64,000 nt of DNA, taken from positions 11,484-75,483 of the forward strand of contig JBMNUB010000011.1 in the NCBI GenBank assembly GCA_050946055.1. The letters run 5' to 3'. The stretch is from Fimadaptatus sp050946055 (GTDB lineage Bacteria > Bacillota > Clostridia > Christensenellales > Aristaeellaceae). The notes beneath the pieces were generated by a model. It saw only the letters and a list, made by a program, of their open reading frames with translations, was not told where the DNA came from and did not search any database. Position numbers and translations under genes: made by a program. Positions 26,712 to 35,874 of this stretch are shown here, piece by piece (positions within the stretch are counted from its first letter, which is position 1; each line of letters opens with the position of its first letter).

Positions 26712-27622
26712 ATGCACTCCTCCTTGAGCGCCGCAAGGCCTGCGGCATCGCCCACGGCGTATACCTTTGCCTCGGGGCGTATCTTCTTTATCAGCCCGCA
26801 CAGCGTCTTGCCCGCGCCCACCTCTATGAAGGTGCGCACGCCTTCGTCCCACATGCGCTCGACCGTCAGGCACCAGCGCACCGGCGAATCTATCTGACGC
26901 GCCAGCGTCTCGGCCTCCTGACCGCGCTCATAGGGCAGGGCAGTGCGGTTGGCATACAGCGGCAGATGTCCCTCGCCGAACTCTATGCCGGAGAGCGCCT
27001 CGCGCATGCCGCGCGCGGCGTCCGCCATGAACGGCGAATGGAACGCGCCCGAAACGGCCAGCTTCATGGCGCGACCGCCCGCAGCCTTCACCGCGTCCAG
27101 CAGCGCCTGCTCGGACTCCTTGGCGCAGGCCACTACGGTCTGGGCGGGCGAGTTGAAGTTGACGGGATAGGCGCGGTCTATGCCGCCGCACAGCGCTGTG
27201 ACCTCATCGCTTGTGAGCTTTAGGACGGCGTACATAAGGCCGGGATTGGCCTCGGCGCAGGCCTGCATGAGCTCCGCGCGGCGCGATACCAGACGGAACG
27301 CCGTCTCAAAGTCGGTCAGGCCGCAAAACGCCGCCGCCGCCACCTCGCCCAGCGAGAAGCCCGCGCACATGTCGGGCGTAACGCCCGCATCCATGGCCAG
27401 ACGCGCGCATACATAGTCCATCACGAACAGGCAGGGCTGGGTGTTTATGGTGGTGGAAAGTTCTTCCTTGCTGCCCTCAAAGCACATGGCAAGCGTGCCG
27501 GGGCGAAGTTCTTCCGCCTTGTCGAACAGCGCCCGGGCAAGGGGCAGGGAATCGTACAGATCCTTGCCCATGCCCGGGTACTGAGCGCCCTGACCGGCGA
27601 ATACAAATGCTACTTTGTCCAT
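26705..27622 (-). CDS. fabD: malonyl-CoA:ACP transacylase
   Basis: Loads malonyl groups on ACP. The 305 residues start MDKVAFVFAGQGAQYPGMGKD. The nucleophile motif reads GFSLGE where most FabD proteins have GHSLGE; Ser is kept. The catalytic His is in SGAFHSPFM. ATG 27622 has GAGGTG upstream and overlaps fabK by 13 nt. Confidence 0.94.
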   Translation of the reverse strand: MDKVAFVFAGQGAQYPGMGKDLYDSLPLARALFDKAEELRPGTLAMCFEGSKEELSTTINTQPCLFVMDYVCARLAMDAGVTPDMCAGFSLGEVAAAAFCGLTDFETAFRLVSRRAELMQACAEANPGLMYAVLKLTSDEVTALCGGIDRAYPVNFNSPAQTVVACAKESEQALLDAVKAAGGRAMKLAVSGAFHSPFMADAARGMREALSGIEFGEGHLPLYANRTALPYERGQEAETLARQIDSPVRWCLTVERMWDEGVRTFIEVGAGKTLCGLIKKIRPEAKVYAVGDAAGLAALKEECIC

Positions 27623-28554
27623 TCGGCGGCACCTCGCAAAAGTTTTTCCGCGCCCGAAACGACGTCCTCGATTATCGCGGCGGCGGGCTCTATCTGCTTT
27701 ACAAGACCGGCTATCTGACCGCAGAGGAAGCTGCCTTCCTTCTCGTTGCCGTCCACAGCTGCCTTGCGCAGCGCGCCCACGCCGAACTGCTCGACCTCGT
27801 CGTTGGTGCTGTTGGGATCGTACTCCAGCTTGGCGAACGCATTGGTGAAGGGATTCTTGAGCGCGCGCACGGGATGCCCCAGCCTGCGGCCGGTGACTAT
27901 CGTGTCTATGTCGCGCGCGGCCACGACCTTGCGCTTGTAGTTCTCGTGCGCTACGCACTCCTCGGCGCACAAAAAGCGCGTACCCATCTGCACGCCCTCC
28001 GCGCCCAGCATCAGCGCCGCCGCCAGTCCGCGGCCATCGGCTATGCCGCCCGCAGCTATTACGGGTATGGATACGGCATCCACTACCTGCGGCACCAGCG
28101 ATATGGTCGCCATCTCGCCTATGTGACCGCCGGACTCGCCGCCCTCGGCTATTACCGCAGTGGCGCCGAAGCGCTCGACGCGCCTAGCTATCGCCACCGA
28201 CGGCACTACTGGCACGACCTTTATGCCCGCAGGAACCCATACCTTCATGTACTTGTCGGGCATGCCCGCGCCGGTGGTGACTACCGGCACATGCTCCTCC
28301 AACAGTACCTGCGATACCTCGTCCACATGCGGACTCATCAGCATCACGTTTACGCCGAAGGGCTTGTCGGTCAGCTCGCGGCAGGCGCGTATCTCGTTTC
28401 GGAGATACGCGCCCGGCGCGTTCATGGCGCTGATTATGCCCAGACCGCCGGCATTGGACACCGCCGCCGCCAGCTTGTGTTCGCTTATCCAGGCCATGCC
28501 GCCCTGAAATATCGGCTGGGCTATGCCTATGGCCTCAGTTATGCGCGTCTTCAT
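27610..28554 (-). CDS. fabK: enoyl-ACP reductase II (FMN-dependent) FabK
   Basis: Final reduction of each elongation cycle, a flavoenzyme that is resistant to triclosan in other bacteria. The 314 residues show PIFQGGMAWISEHKLAAAVSNAGG, EGGESGGHIGE, AAGGIADGRGLAAAL and GVQMGTRF. It overlaps acpP by one base. FabK in place of FabI is typical of Streptococcus and many Clostridia. Confidence 0.94.
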   Translation of the reverse strand: MKTRITEAIGIAQPIFQGGMAWISEHKLAAAVSNAGGLGIISAMNAPGAYLRNEIRACRELTDKPFGVNVMLMSPHVDEVSQVLLEEHVPVVTTGAGMPDKYMKVWVPAGIKVVPVVPSVAIARRVERFGATAVIAEGGESGGHIGEMATISLVPQVVDAVSIPVIAAGGIADGRGLAAALMLGAEGVQMGTRFLCAEECVAHENYKRKVVAARDIDTIVTGRRLGHPVRALKNPFTNAFAKLEYDPNSTNDEVEQFGVGALRKAAVDGNEKEGSFLCGQIAGLVKQIEPAAAIIEDVVSGAEKLLRGAAEWTK

Positions 28555-28772
28555 TACTTGGCCTCGTCGATGAGCTTAACTATGTCGCTTACCTTCTTGA
28601 GGGAAGCATCCAGCTCTATGGTCACGCCGAACTCGTCCTCGAGCTTCATGGCCAGCTCAGCCATGTCCAGAGAATCCAGACCCAGCTCGGTGAACTCGCT
28701 GTCTTCCTTTACCTCAGAAACCTCTATGCCCTTGTAATCCGCCAGTATCTCCGCTACCTTGTCAAAAGTCAT
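28554..28772 (-). CDS. acpP: acyl carrier protein
   Basis: Carries growing acyl chains on 4'-phosphopantetheine. The 72 residues are acidic and have the attachment motif LGLDSLDMAEL. ATG 28772 is chosen: GGAGG lies 9 nt upstream, whereas the ATG at 28781 directly abuts it. Confidence 0.95.
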   Translation of the reverse strand: MTFDKVAEILADYKGIEVSEVKEDSEFTELGLDSLDMAELAMKLEDEFGVTIELDASLKKVSDIVKLIDEAK

Positions 28773-28989
28773 GATATTCATCCTCCATGTCGTATTTTTC
28801 TATTTTATTATCGCCGAACCGCCGGCGTGGGATAACTCTGTAAATCGGCTGCGCATTAAGCGCGCCCGGAATGTGGACGGCAATCGCCCGGCAAAGGCAG
28901 TGCGCGCAATATGCCATATGCTTTCTCCGCGCAATGGCGGCGCATTGTGCCTACGCATCAGCGCCCGATATGCCCTAGCATTGGCGGGC

Positions 28990-29943
28990 TTACTTTGTCC
29001 ACCTGAGCAGCGCAGCGCCGGTCACAAAGCCCGCGCCGAATGCGCTCAGGGCGATGAGATCGCCGTTTTTGAGCGCGCCCGACTTGTTCTGCTCGTCCAG
29101 CAGTATCGCGCAGGAGGCGCTGGAGGTGTTGCCGGTGCGCTCTATGTTGTGCGGCACGCGCTCGCGCCCGACCTTCAGGCGGCTGCGTATGGCCTCGATT
29201 ATGCGCAGATTGGCCTGATGCAGTATGTAGTGGTCCACATCGTCGGCCTGGAAGCCGCACTCGTCCAGCAGCGCGTGCAGATCCTCGGAGGAATAGGTCA
29301 CGGCGGACTTGTATACCTCCTGACCCTGCATCTTCATGGTTGTGTCTATGCCGGCATCCTTGGCAAAGGGGCTGTTGCCGCGGCCGGCGCGCTCGCAGAG
29401 CACGTCCACATTGCCGCGCGTGGTGAGTCTGGTGCGCAGTATGCCCTCGCCTTCGCCCACGACCACCGCCGCCGCGCCGTCGCCAAACAGCACGCAGGTG
29501 GAGCGGTCGGTCCAGTTGGCTATGCGGCTCATGGCCTCGGCGCAGAGTATCAGCACCTTGCGCGCGCGGCCGGTGGCTATGTAGCTGTCGGCCATGTCCA
29601 GCGCGTATATGAAGCCTGCGCAGGCCGCGTTTATGTCCACGCAGGGGCAGTGCGCGCCCAGATATTGCTGCACGGCGCAGCTAAGGCCGGGGGTTATCCA
29701 TTCGCCCTGAACGGTGGAGCATATTATGAAGTCAAGCTCCTCCGCGTTCACGCCCGCGTCGGCCATGGCGGCGTTGCAGGCGCTGCAGGCTAAGTCGTAA
29801 AGCGTCTCGCTGCTCAGTGCGCGGCGCGAGCGTATGCCCGTGCGCGTGGATATCCATTCGTCGCTGGTGTCAAGAAAGCGGGTGAGGTCGTCGTTGGTTA
29901 CCTCAAGCTCCGGCAGAGCGCTGCCCGTTCCCAGTATCTTCAA
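28990..29943 (-). CDS. fabH: beta-ketoacyl-ACP synthase III
   Basis: Initiates fatty-acid synthesis by condensing an acyl-CoA primer with malonyl-ACP. The 317 residues contain WISTRTGIRSRR, the active Cys in INAACAGFIYAL, HQANLRIIEA and the Asn in NTSSAS. Start overlaps the fabT stop by 4 nt. The roughly 215-nt gap to acpP shows no clear signal. Confidence 0.95.
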   Translation of the reverse strand: MKILGTGSALPELEVTNDDLTRFLDTSDEWISTRTGIRSRRALSSETLYDLACSACNAAMADAGVNAEELDFIICSTVQGEWITPGLSCAVQQYLGAHCPCVDINAACAGFIYALDMADSYIATGRARKVLILCAEAMSRIANWTDRSTCVLFGDGAAAVVVGEGEGILRTRLTTRGNVDVLCERAGRGNSPFAKDAGIDTTMKMQGQEVYKSAVTYSSEDLHALLDECGFQADDVDHYILHQANLRIIEAIRSRLKVGRERVPHNIERTGNTSSASCAILLDEQNKSGALKNGDLIALSAFGAGFVTGAALLRWTK

Positions 29944-30497
29944 ATGTCTACGCCTCCTTGACCGGCGCTTGTCGCCGGCCGCTTTTCGCTTGGCTCGCCC
30001 GCACCCGCATCCTGTGCGCGCGCGGTCAGCTCTCCGGCCTTGCTCTGAAAGAAGTTGTTCAGCACGCTAAGGCCCTCTATGAGCGCATCCTTGTCGGCCT
30101 CGGGCATGGCCCGCGCCACGGCATGCACCATCTGCCTGTGAAAGTACCTGTGCGATATGTCGGCGCGCAGCCCCAGTTCGGTCAGATGCACGTATATGCG
30201 CCTGCCGTCCTCTGGACAGCGCGACTTGTACACATAGCCTTTGCGCTCCAGCTTCTTGACCGCAACCGTTACCGAGGGCAGCGATATGCTCTGCATCTGC
30301 GCTATCTCGGTAATGGTGCGCCCGCGCTCGCGGCCGCGATCGCCGCTAAGCGACCCTATCGCTTCGATTATGTGCATCTCGCTTATGGACAGGTTCTCAT
30401 GGCTCAGGTCGGAGAGCATGGTCTCCTCGATGGTGCGTATCGCACGATATGTCGTCACCAGCAGCTCGTTGAGCTGCGCACAGAACCTGGCATCCAT
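29940..30497 (-). CDS. fabT: MarR-family regulator, probable FabT
   Basis: Winged-helix regulator, 185 residues, first gene of the fatty-acid operon. FabT proteins repress fab genes in response to long-chain acyl-ACP. The HTH region is TITEIAQMQSISLPSVTVAVKKLERKGYV and the wing is CPEDGRRIYVHLT. The polar C-terminal tail of about 30 residues is longer than in Streptococcus FabT. A palindrome over its own promoter points to autoregulation. Assignment rests on family plus context. Confidence 0.88.
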   Translation of the reverse strand: MDARFCAQLNELLVTTYRAIRTIEETMLSDLSHENLSISEMHIIEAIGSLSGDRGRERGRTITEIAQMQSISLPSVTVAVKKLERKGYVYKSRCPEDGRRIYVHLTELGLRADISHRYFHRQMVHAVARAMPEADKDALIEGLSVLNNFFQSKAGELTARAQDAGAGEPSEKRPATSAGQGGVDI

Positions 30498-30516
30498 GCG
30501 GCGCGCCTCCGTTAGT

Positions 30517-30535
30517 TAATTAGTCAAACTAATTA
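30517..30535. promoter_or_regulatory. 8-3-8 palindrome, probable FabT operator
   Basis: TAATTAGT-CAA-ACTAATTA is a perfect inverted repeat lying over the -10 region of the fabT promoter. Bound repressor would block polymerase. A central TTTGACTAA-like core on the minus strand resembles FabT boxes of other Firmicutes. Confidence 0.75.
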
Positions 30536-30560
30536 TATTTTGCCGGGACGGTGTTGTCAA
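30532..30560 (-). promoter_or_regulatory. consensus sigma-A promoter of the fab operon
   Basis: On the minus strand: TTGACA (30560-30555), 17-bp spacer, TATAAT (30537-30532). Both hexamers are perfect. The -10 overlaps the palindromic operator. Confidence 0.9.
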
Positions 30561-30726
30561 GTATAGCCATATACCGGCGGCGTTAAATTTGCAGGGCAAT
30601 GTCGGGGCAGGGCGGCAGAAGAACATGCGGGATTTACATGAAGTTAAGCAAAATGTATGATGTGATAAAGTGATATTGACGATAGCCGGTGAATCAAACG
30701 GATTGCGAAAACAATACAAAAACGAT

Positions 30727-30755
30727 TTGACAGTTAAAGCCAAAAGTGGTATATT
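30727..30755 (+). promoter_or_regulatory. promoter of the sugar ABC importer
   Basis: TTGACA (30727-30732), 17-bp spacer, TATATT (30750-30755). The leader is about 75 nt. Direct repeats overlap the spacer and start region. Confidence 0.8.
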
Positions 30756-30773
30756 GAATTATGTTAAAGCCAA
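30733..30773 (+). repeat. paired direct repeats over the ABC promoter
   Basis: GTTAAAGCCAA occurs at 30733-30743, just after the -35, and again at 30763-30773, just after the expected start. The copies are exactly 30 bp apart, about three helical turns, as expected of two sites for one regulator. Confidence 0.5.
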
Positions 30774-30834
30774 CATGGCGCTTACTTTGGCAAAAAATAT
30801 AGTCACGGACTATTAACAGGGGGAGGCGTAGAAC

Positions 30835-31785
30835 ATGGCTCAGGTCATAAATGACCGCAAACCTGCGCGCAAGACTAACTGGCGGCTGATATTGTCCACA
30901 AACGTGCCGCTGTTTTTGATGTGCGTGCCGTGCATAGTGCTTATATTCTGCTTCTGCTACATGCCCATGGTCGGCACAGTGCTGGCGTTTAAGAATTTTA
31001 AGCCCAAGTACGGCATATTCGGCAGTCCGTGGGTGGGCTTTAAGAACTTCGAGTTCATGTTCAAAAACGAGACGTTCTGGGCCGTGCTTAAAAATACGCT
31101 CTTTTATAATATCATATTTCTGGTGATAGGCCGCACGCTGCCGCCGATACTTGCGATAATCACCAGCGAAGTGCGCAGCAAGAAGATGGCGCGCGTGTTC
31201 CAGACGACCATGATAATGCCGCACTTTCTGTCATACGTCGTTGTGTCGGTCATAGTGCTTGCGATACTGGGCGCGGATACCGGCATAATGGGGCATTGGT
31301 ACAGATCGCGCGGGCTGGAGCCAATAGCGTTTTACAGCGAACCGGACTATTGGTACGGCATACTGATACTTGTGCGCACGTGGAAGACGATAGGCTACGA
31401 CAGCATAATCTACCTCGGCACTATAACCGGCATCTCGGACGAGTACTACGAGGCCGCCGTGATAGACGGTGCCAACCGCTTCCAACAGATTATGCACATA
31501 ACCGTGCCATTTTTAAAGCCCATGATAATAATCCTTGCGATAATGGCCGTGGGCTCCATGTTCCACGCTTCGTTTGACCTGTTCTATCAGGTGCCGCAGA
31601 ACGCGGGCCAGCTGATGAAGGCCACAAATACCATAGACGTATACGTCTACAACACGCTCAAGAACTCCAACAATGTGGCTATGTCCTCGGCGGTGGCGCT
31701 GTTCCAGTCCATAGCGGGTTTTGTGCTGGTCGTGGCGACCAACCAGATAGTGCGCTGGGTGGACAAGGACCTGTCCATGTTCTGA
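30835..31785 (+). CDS. carbohydrate ABC transporter permease (LplB type)
   Basis: Inner-membrane permease, 316 residues, six predicted spans. The coupling (EAA) motif is EYYEAAVIDGANRFQQIMHI. It belongs to the LplB/YteP-like group that pairs with YtcP-like permeases and large binding proteins and uses a shared ATPase elsewhere on the chromosome. GGGGGAGG precedes the ATG. First gene of a three-gene operon. Confidence 0.88.
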   Translation: MAQVINDRKPARKTNWRLILSTNVPLFLMCVPCIVLIFCFCYMPMVGTVLAFKNFKPKYGIFGSPWVGFKNFEFMFKNETFWAVLKNTLFYNIIFLVIGRTLPPILAIITSEVRSKKMARVFQTTMIMPHFLSYVVVSVIVLAILGADTGIMGHWYRSRGLEPIAFYSEPDYWYGILILVRTWKTIGYDSIIYLGTITGISDEYYEAAVIDGANRFQQIMHITVPFLKPMIIILAIMAVGSMFHASFDLFYQVPQNAGQLMKATNTIDVYVYNTLKNSNNVAMSSAVALFQSIAGFVLVVATNQIVRWVDKDLSMF

Positions 31786-31821
31786 TGAGACGCGGCATTA
31801 TGACGAAAGGACGTGTGGAGC

Positions 31822-32757
31822 ATGACGGAAAAGACCGCCAAAAGGCGCAAGTGGCGCGGCCCGCTGGAAGTCAGCACGCGGGCTAACGTGATAATATGCG
31901 TGATACTGACCATATTCTGCCTATCGTGCGTGCTGCCGATACTGCTTGTGTACATGACATCGGTAACGGATGAGCTGGCGATAACCAAAAACGGCGTGAG
32001 CCTGTTTCCGGAGAAGTTCAGCCTGGAGGCTTACAGGATGCTGTTTGGCACCAGTAGCCACAAGATTTTCGTAAGCTACGGCAACACGCTGCTGCTGACG
32101 GTATTGGGTACATTGTTCGGGCTATGGTTCATGACGATGTTCGGCTACGCCTGTTCGCGCAAGGACTTCAAGCTCAGGCGCGCGCTGTCGTTCTTTGCCT
32201 ACTTTACAATGCTGTTCAACGGCGGCATGGTGGCCAGCTACATAGTAAACACCACCATATTCCGCATGCGGGATACTTTCTGGGTGCTGCTTCTGCCCGG
32301 CATGGTGGGCGCATACAACATAATAGTGCTGCGCACGTTCTTCTCGTCCAGCGGCACGGAGTCGCTTATCGAGGCCGCCAAGATAGACGGCGCGGGCGAG
32401 TTCCGCATATATGCGCAGATAGTCCTGCCCATATCCAAGCCTGCGCTGGCCACGATAGGCCTGTTTACGGCGATAGCGTACTTCAGCTCGTGGTTCAACG
32501 TGCTGATGTATATAGACAACGAAAACCTCTGGACCATACAGTACATGCTGCAGCGCGTAATGAACGACATACTGTATCTGCGCGCCAATCCCGAGATAGC
32601 CATGTCGGAGGAGGGCAGCCTGATACTTGCCTCGCTGCCCAATGAGTCGGCCAAGATGGCGCTGACCGTCATAACCATGACGCCGGTGCTGCTGTTCTAT
32701 CCCTTCTTCCAGAAGTACTTCGTAAAGGGACTCACGCTGGGCGCGATAAAGGGATGA
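31822..32757 (+). CDS. carbohydrate ABC transporter permease (YtcP type)
   Basis: Second permease, 311 residues, six predicted spans. EAA motif: ESLIEAAKIDGAGEFRIYAQ; the C-terminus ends FQKYFVKGLTLGAIKG, typical of this group. ATG 31822 follows AAAGGA; GTG 31813 is too close to it. No ATPase gene is present, as usual for this transporter class. Confidence 0.88.
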   Translation: MTEKTAKRRKWRGPLEVSTRANVIICVILTIFCLSCVLPILLVYMTSVTDELAITKNGVSLFPEKFSLEAYRMLFGTSSHKIFVSYGNTLLLTVLGTLFGLWFMTMFGYACSRKDFKLRRALSFFAYFTMLFNGGMVASYIVNTTIFRMRDTFWVLLLPGMVGAYNIIVLRTFFSSSGTESLIEAAKIDGAGEFRIYAQIVLPISKPALATIGLFTAIAYFSSWFNVLMYIDNENLWTIQYMLQRVMNDILYLRANPEIAMSEEGSLILASLPNESAKMALTVITMTPVLLFYPFFQKYFVKGLTLGAIKG

Positions 32758-32821
32758 CGTGACCAAGCGGCAAAGCGCAAGCCGCAGGAGCATACACATC
32801 ACTATTAAGGAGGAGACTGGT

Positions 32822-34315
32822 ATGAAGAAGCTAATGGCACTTATGCTGGCGCTGGTAATGTGCGTGGCGGGTATGTCCATCGCCGCCGCTGAGGGCGCTG
32901 CGCCCGCTGTAGATCCGGCCTCGCTTGAGCCATACGAGATAGTATGGTACACGCTGGGCTCGACCGCCAATTCCGAACAGGCAGTGCTGGACGAGATAAA
33001 CAAGCAGCTGACCGAGAAGTTCAACGCTACGCTTGTGATGAACAAGAACAACAACAACGACCATCTGGAAAAGCTCAAGCTGCTGGTGGCCGCGCGCGAC
33101 GACTTTGATCTGGCCTTTGTATCCAATGAGTACGCCAACTACGTGGCCATGGAGGCGTTCAAGCCCCTGACCGAGCTGCTGAACAACTATGGCCAGAACA
33201 TAATGGCCACCTATCCGCAGGCGCTGTGGGATTGCGTGACCATAAACGGCGAGGTATACGCCGTGCCTACGCACAAGTATTCCTGCTCCTACTTCTACTA
33301 CTGCATATCCAAGACCCAGTCCGACCAGCTGGGCGTATCTACCGACTGGATTGCCGATCCTGAACTGGACAAGATGCAGCGCTGGGATGCCTTCCGCAAC
33401 TGGGCGACCGAGATGAAGAAGGCCGGCGGCGACACCAACGGCTACATAACCAGCGTAAACGGAGGCGCGTTTGAGGCGCTGTATCCCTGCGAGTACATGA
33501 CCGGTTCCTCCTACGACCCCGGCGCGGTCGTGCTGGGCGACGATTCCATAGCCAATCAGGAGCGCAATGTGGTGTTCAACCAGTTCGCCACCCCCGAGTT
33601 TGAGCAGTTCTGCCGCGATGCGCGCGAGCTGTTCGAGGCGGGCGTCACTCCCAAGGATGAGACGACCAACCCCGACCTGTCCAAGGGCGATCCGGCCATA
33701 TCCACTCAGGACTCCATGGCCAAGCGCCTCAAGGGCTACGAGGAGCAGTATTCTCAGGACTTTGAGCCCTACATGCTCAACTATGCCTTCACCACAACTC
33801 AGAAGATATACGGCTCCATGAACGCCATATCCGACACCTCTGCCGATCCTGAGCGCGTGATGATGTTCCTCAACGAGCTGATAGGCAACACCGAGTTCGC
33901 CAACCTGATATTCTACGGCGTAGAGGGCGTGTCCTACAAGCGCAACGATGCGGGTCAGATAGTCCGCAATGCCGACGAGTGGAACATGACCACCTGGTCG
34001 CTGCCGGGCTTCATAACCGCCGAGCCGGACACCTCGCTGCCCATAAACATGGTCGAGATGTACGAGGCCTTCGACAAGGAACTGGTCTATGCCGACAACA
34101 TGGGCTTCGCCTTTGACGAGGAGCCCGTAATGACCGAGCTGGCTGCCGTGCGTCAGGTGACCAACGAGTACTACAAGGCGCTGGCCGGTGGCCGTGCCGA
34201 TGTGGACACCGAGCTGCCCAAGTTCCTTGCGGCGCTGGAGTCCGCCGGTGTGGACACCATACTGGCCGAGGAGCAGGCGCAGCTGGATGCATGGCGCACC
34301 GCTCAGGGCAAGTAA
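32822..34315 (+). CDS. extracellular solute-binding protein (LipO-like, DUF3502-type)
   Basis: Large binding protein, 497 residues, for the two upstream permeases. Residues 1-24 are a signal peptide with cleavage expected after AAA. The mature protein begins with an Ala/Pro linker and contains EPYEIVWYTLGS and repeated Tyr-rich ligand-binding segments. No lipobox Cys is placed correctly, although a Cys sits inside the hydrophobic core. AAGGAGGAG precedes ATG 32822. The ligand, probably an oligosaccharide, cannot be told. Confidence 0.85.
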   Translation: MKKLMALMLALVMCVAGMSIAAAEGAAPAVDPASLEPYEIVWYTLGSTANSEQAVLDEINKQLTEKFNATLVMNKNNNNDHLEKLKLLVAARDDFDLAFVSNEYANYVAMEAFKPLTELLNNYGQNIMATYPQALWDCVTINGEVYAVPTHKYSCSYFYYCISKTQSDQLGVSTDWIADPELDKMQRWDAFRNWATEMKKAGGDTNGYITSVNGGAFEALYPCEYMTGSSYDPGAVVLGDDSIANQERNVVFNQFATPEFEQFCRDARELFEAGVTPKDETTNPDLSKGDPAISTQDSMAKRLKGYEEQYSQDFEPYMLNYAFTTTQKIYGSMNAISDTSADPERVMMFLNELIGNTEFANLIFYGVEGVSYKRNDAGQIVRNADEWNMTTWSLPGFITAEPDTSLPINMVEMYEAFDKELVYADNMGFAFDEEPVMTELAAVRQVTNEYYKALAGGRADVDTELPKFLAALESAGVDTILAEEQAQLDAWRTAQGK

Positions 34316-34348
34316 TAATAGCGCGACAAGCAAGGTTATGATACTGAA

Positions 34349-34375
34349 AGCCCCGCGTCATTTTGGCGCGGGGCT
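34349..34375 (+). terminator. hairpin after the ABC importer operon
   Basis: 9-bp perfect stem AGCCCCGCG (34349-34357) with CGCGGGGCT (34367-34375). No U-run follows, so termination may be inefficient. Its right arm and following bases are duplicated at 34523-34549, on the other side of a truncated repeat element. Confidence 0.5.
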
Positions 34376-34410
34376 CAGCCTGTCAAAAAAGGTCGCGAAG
34401 CGCGGCCTTT

Positions 34411-34520
34411 CAGACTGTCAAAAAACCATCGGAGAGCTCGAGAGGGCTCGCAGCCCTCCCGACTTAGGTAGCGCCCAGCGACATGCTACGGTGGCTGTTA
34501 ACTGTCTTAGGGATACCCAC
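34411..34520 (+). repeat. truncated copy of the dispersed element (copy B)
   Basis: It begins CAGACTGTCAAAAAACC and matches the first ~95 bp of the full elements, including GGAGAGCTCG, CGCAGCCCTCC and CAGCGACATG. The right half is missing or diverged. A 27-nt stretch is repeated on both sides (34361-34387 and 34523-34549, two mismatches), again including part of a hairpin. The rest of the 34316-34779 gap shows no gene. Confidence 0.7.
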
Positions 34521-34779
34521 CTTTTTGGCGCGGGGCTTTGCCTGTCAAATCGCTTTTGCGGGGGCCTTCACGGCTTACTGCGGGGATTAATGCGCAAAAG
34601 TATATCATGGCTCCGCCACGAGAGCAATGACGGCGAAGCGATGGTCTGTATTCTCAGGCATTGCCATATAGCAGAATCGCCGCACTGTATCTTTTGCACC
34701 ACAGATCCCTCAGCTTTCCGTGAAGCGCCTTTTGCAAGCTCATGTCAAAGCTCGGTTCATAGCACACGGGCTTGCGCTG

Positions 34780-35817
34780 TCATATGGCGTACTTCACATC
34801 AGACGTAATCCGCTCCCATATGACCTTGAGCCAGTTCATCACTGCTTCCGAATCCCCGGCCTTGTGCGAGTTCATAAGGCCGTCCTTGCGCCAGAGCATG
34901 TCGAAGCTCCAGAATGCGTCAACTATCCTGAACAGATAGGGGAACAGCTCCCGCTCCTCCTGCGTGAAGCTGCGCACCGAGCGGTAGCCGTCCAAGAACG
35001 CATTGAGTATCTGGGACTCAAAGTCCTCCGCCCTGTCCTCGGGATAGTCCATCAGCCTTGCTTCAAATATCGCCTGCATGATGGCATCGCAGAACAGCAC
35101 ATTGTCACCTGCGCGGTTGAAGTCGAATATCCCCACGTCGCCCTCGGCTGTGAGGTACAGGTTGCAATCGCTTATGTCGCCCTGCACGGCGTACCTGGGC
35201 TGCGACTTCAGCGGCGCGAGCGCTTCCATATGCTCGTCGTACTTATCCACTATCCTGTCGAACAGCGCCTTGCTCTCGCCGCCAAGCGAATCTTTAAGCG
35301 ACGCGAATGCGTCAAAGGCGAACAGGTCGTTGTGCGCAAACGGGTCGAACAGCACGTCGTTTTTGACGTGGATATCGCACTGCTCCGCGATGGCGTGCGT
35401 CCTTGCGAGAAGCGCGCCGGTCTTGCGGGCTATGGCGCTGTCAACGAGCTTGACTTCGTTCTCGACGAACTCCTCAACCGTAACGATCACATCGTAGCCG
35501 CCGATATTGTACCAGTTGGCGTATCTGCCGTTTGCCATGTGCTGTTCGGGCGTAATGATGCCGTTTTCCCGTAGCGCATTGGCAAAGCGGCTCTGGCTCT
35601 CAATCAGCTCTATCGTGACATCCATCTCGTTCTTGAAGCGCATGACCAGCGGCGCACAGCCATCCAGCGCTATCTTAACTATGAGCCGCACCTCCTTTGA
35701 AGCGGGGTCCTTGCGCTCGTAGTTGTAGCGCTGAAGCTCGGTGATGCTGGCCATTTTCGCGGTTATGCCGTAATCGCGCAGTATCGCTTCGGCGTCATTT
35801 GCGTTTATATTGAACAC
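34780..35817 (-). CDS. aminoglycoside-phosphotransferase-fold protein
   Basis: Protein-kinase-like (APH/choline kinase) fold, 345 residues. The catalytic loop reads QGDISDCNLYL and the metal motif IFDFNRAGD, so the Asp-Asn-Asp set is present although the family His is Gln. N-lobe strand RLIVKIALDG is visible. Such proteins phosphorylate small molecules; antibiotic resistance is not implied. The start is GTG 35817, with GAGG 8 nt upstream; GTG 35826 overlaps that site. Own promoter, single-gene unit. Confidence 0.75.
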   Translation of the reverse strand: MFNINANDAEAILRDYGITAKMASITELQRYNYERKDPASKEVRLIVKIALDGCAPLVMRFKNEMDVTIELIESQSRFANALRENGIITPEQHMANGRYANWYNIGGYDVIVTVEEFVENEVKLVDSAIARKTGALLARTHAIAEQCDIHVKNDVLFDPFAHNDLFAFDAFASLKDSLGGESKALFDRIVDKYDEHMEALAPLKSQPRYAVQGDISDCNLYLTAEGDVGIFDFNRAGDNVLFCDAIMQAIFEARLMDYPEDRAEDFESQILNAFLDGYRSVRSFTQEERELFPYLFRIVDAFWSFDMLWRKDGLMNSHKAGDSEAVMNWLKVIWERITSDVKYAI

Positions 35818-35874
35818 GGGTGACACCTCACATACATATCATTCTGATTAGATTGCCAGTATATTAGCTTTTGC

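Noticed and set aside
32822..34315. Lipoprotein lipobox in the sugar-binding protein
   Set aside because: The Cys lies within the hydrophobic core without a [LVI][ASTVI][GAS]C arrangement, so a signal peptidase I site was preferred.
34780..35817. Aminoglycoside resistance gene
   Set aside because: Only the kinase fold is shared. The catalytic loop lacks the usual His and there is no resistance context.
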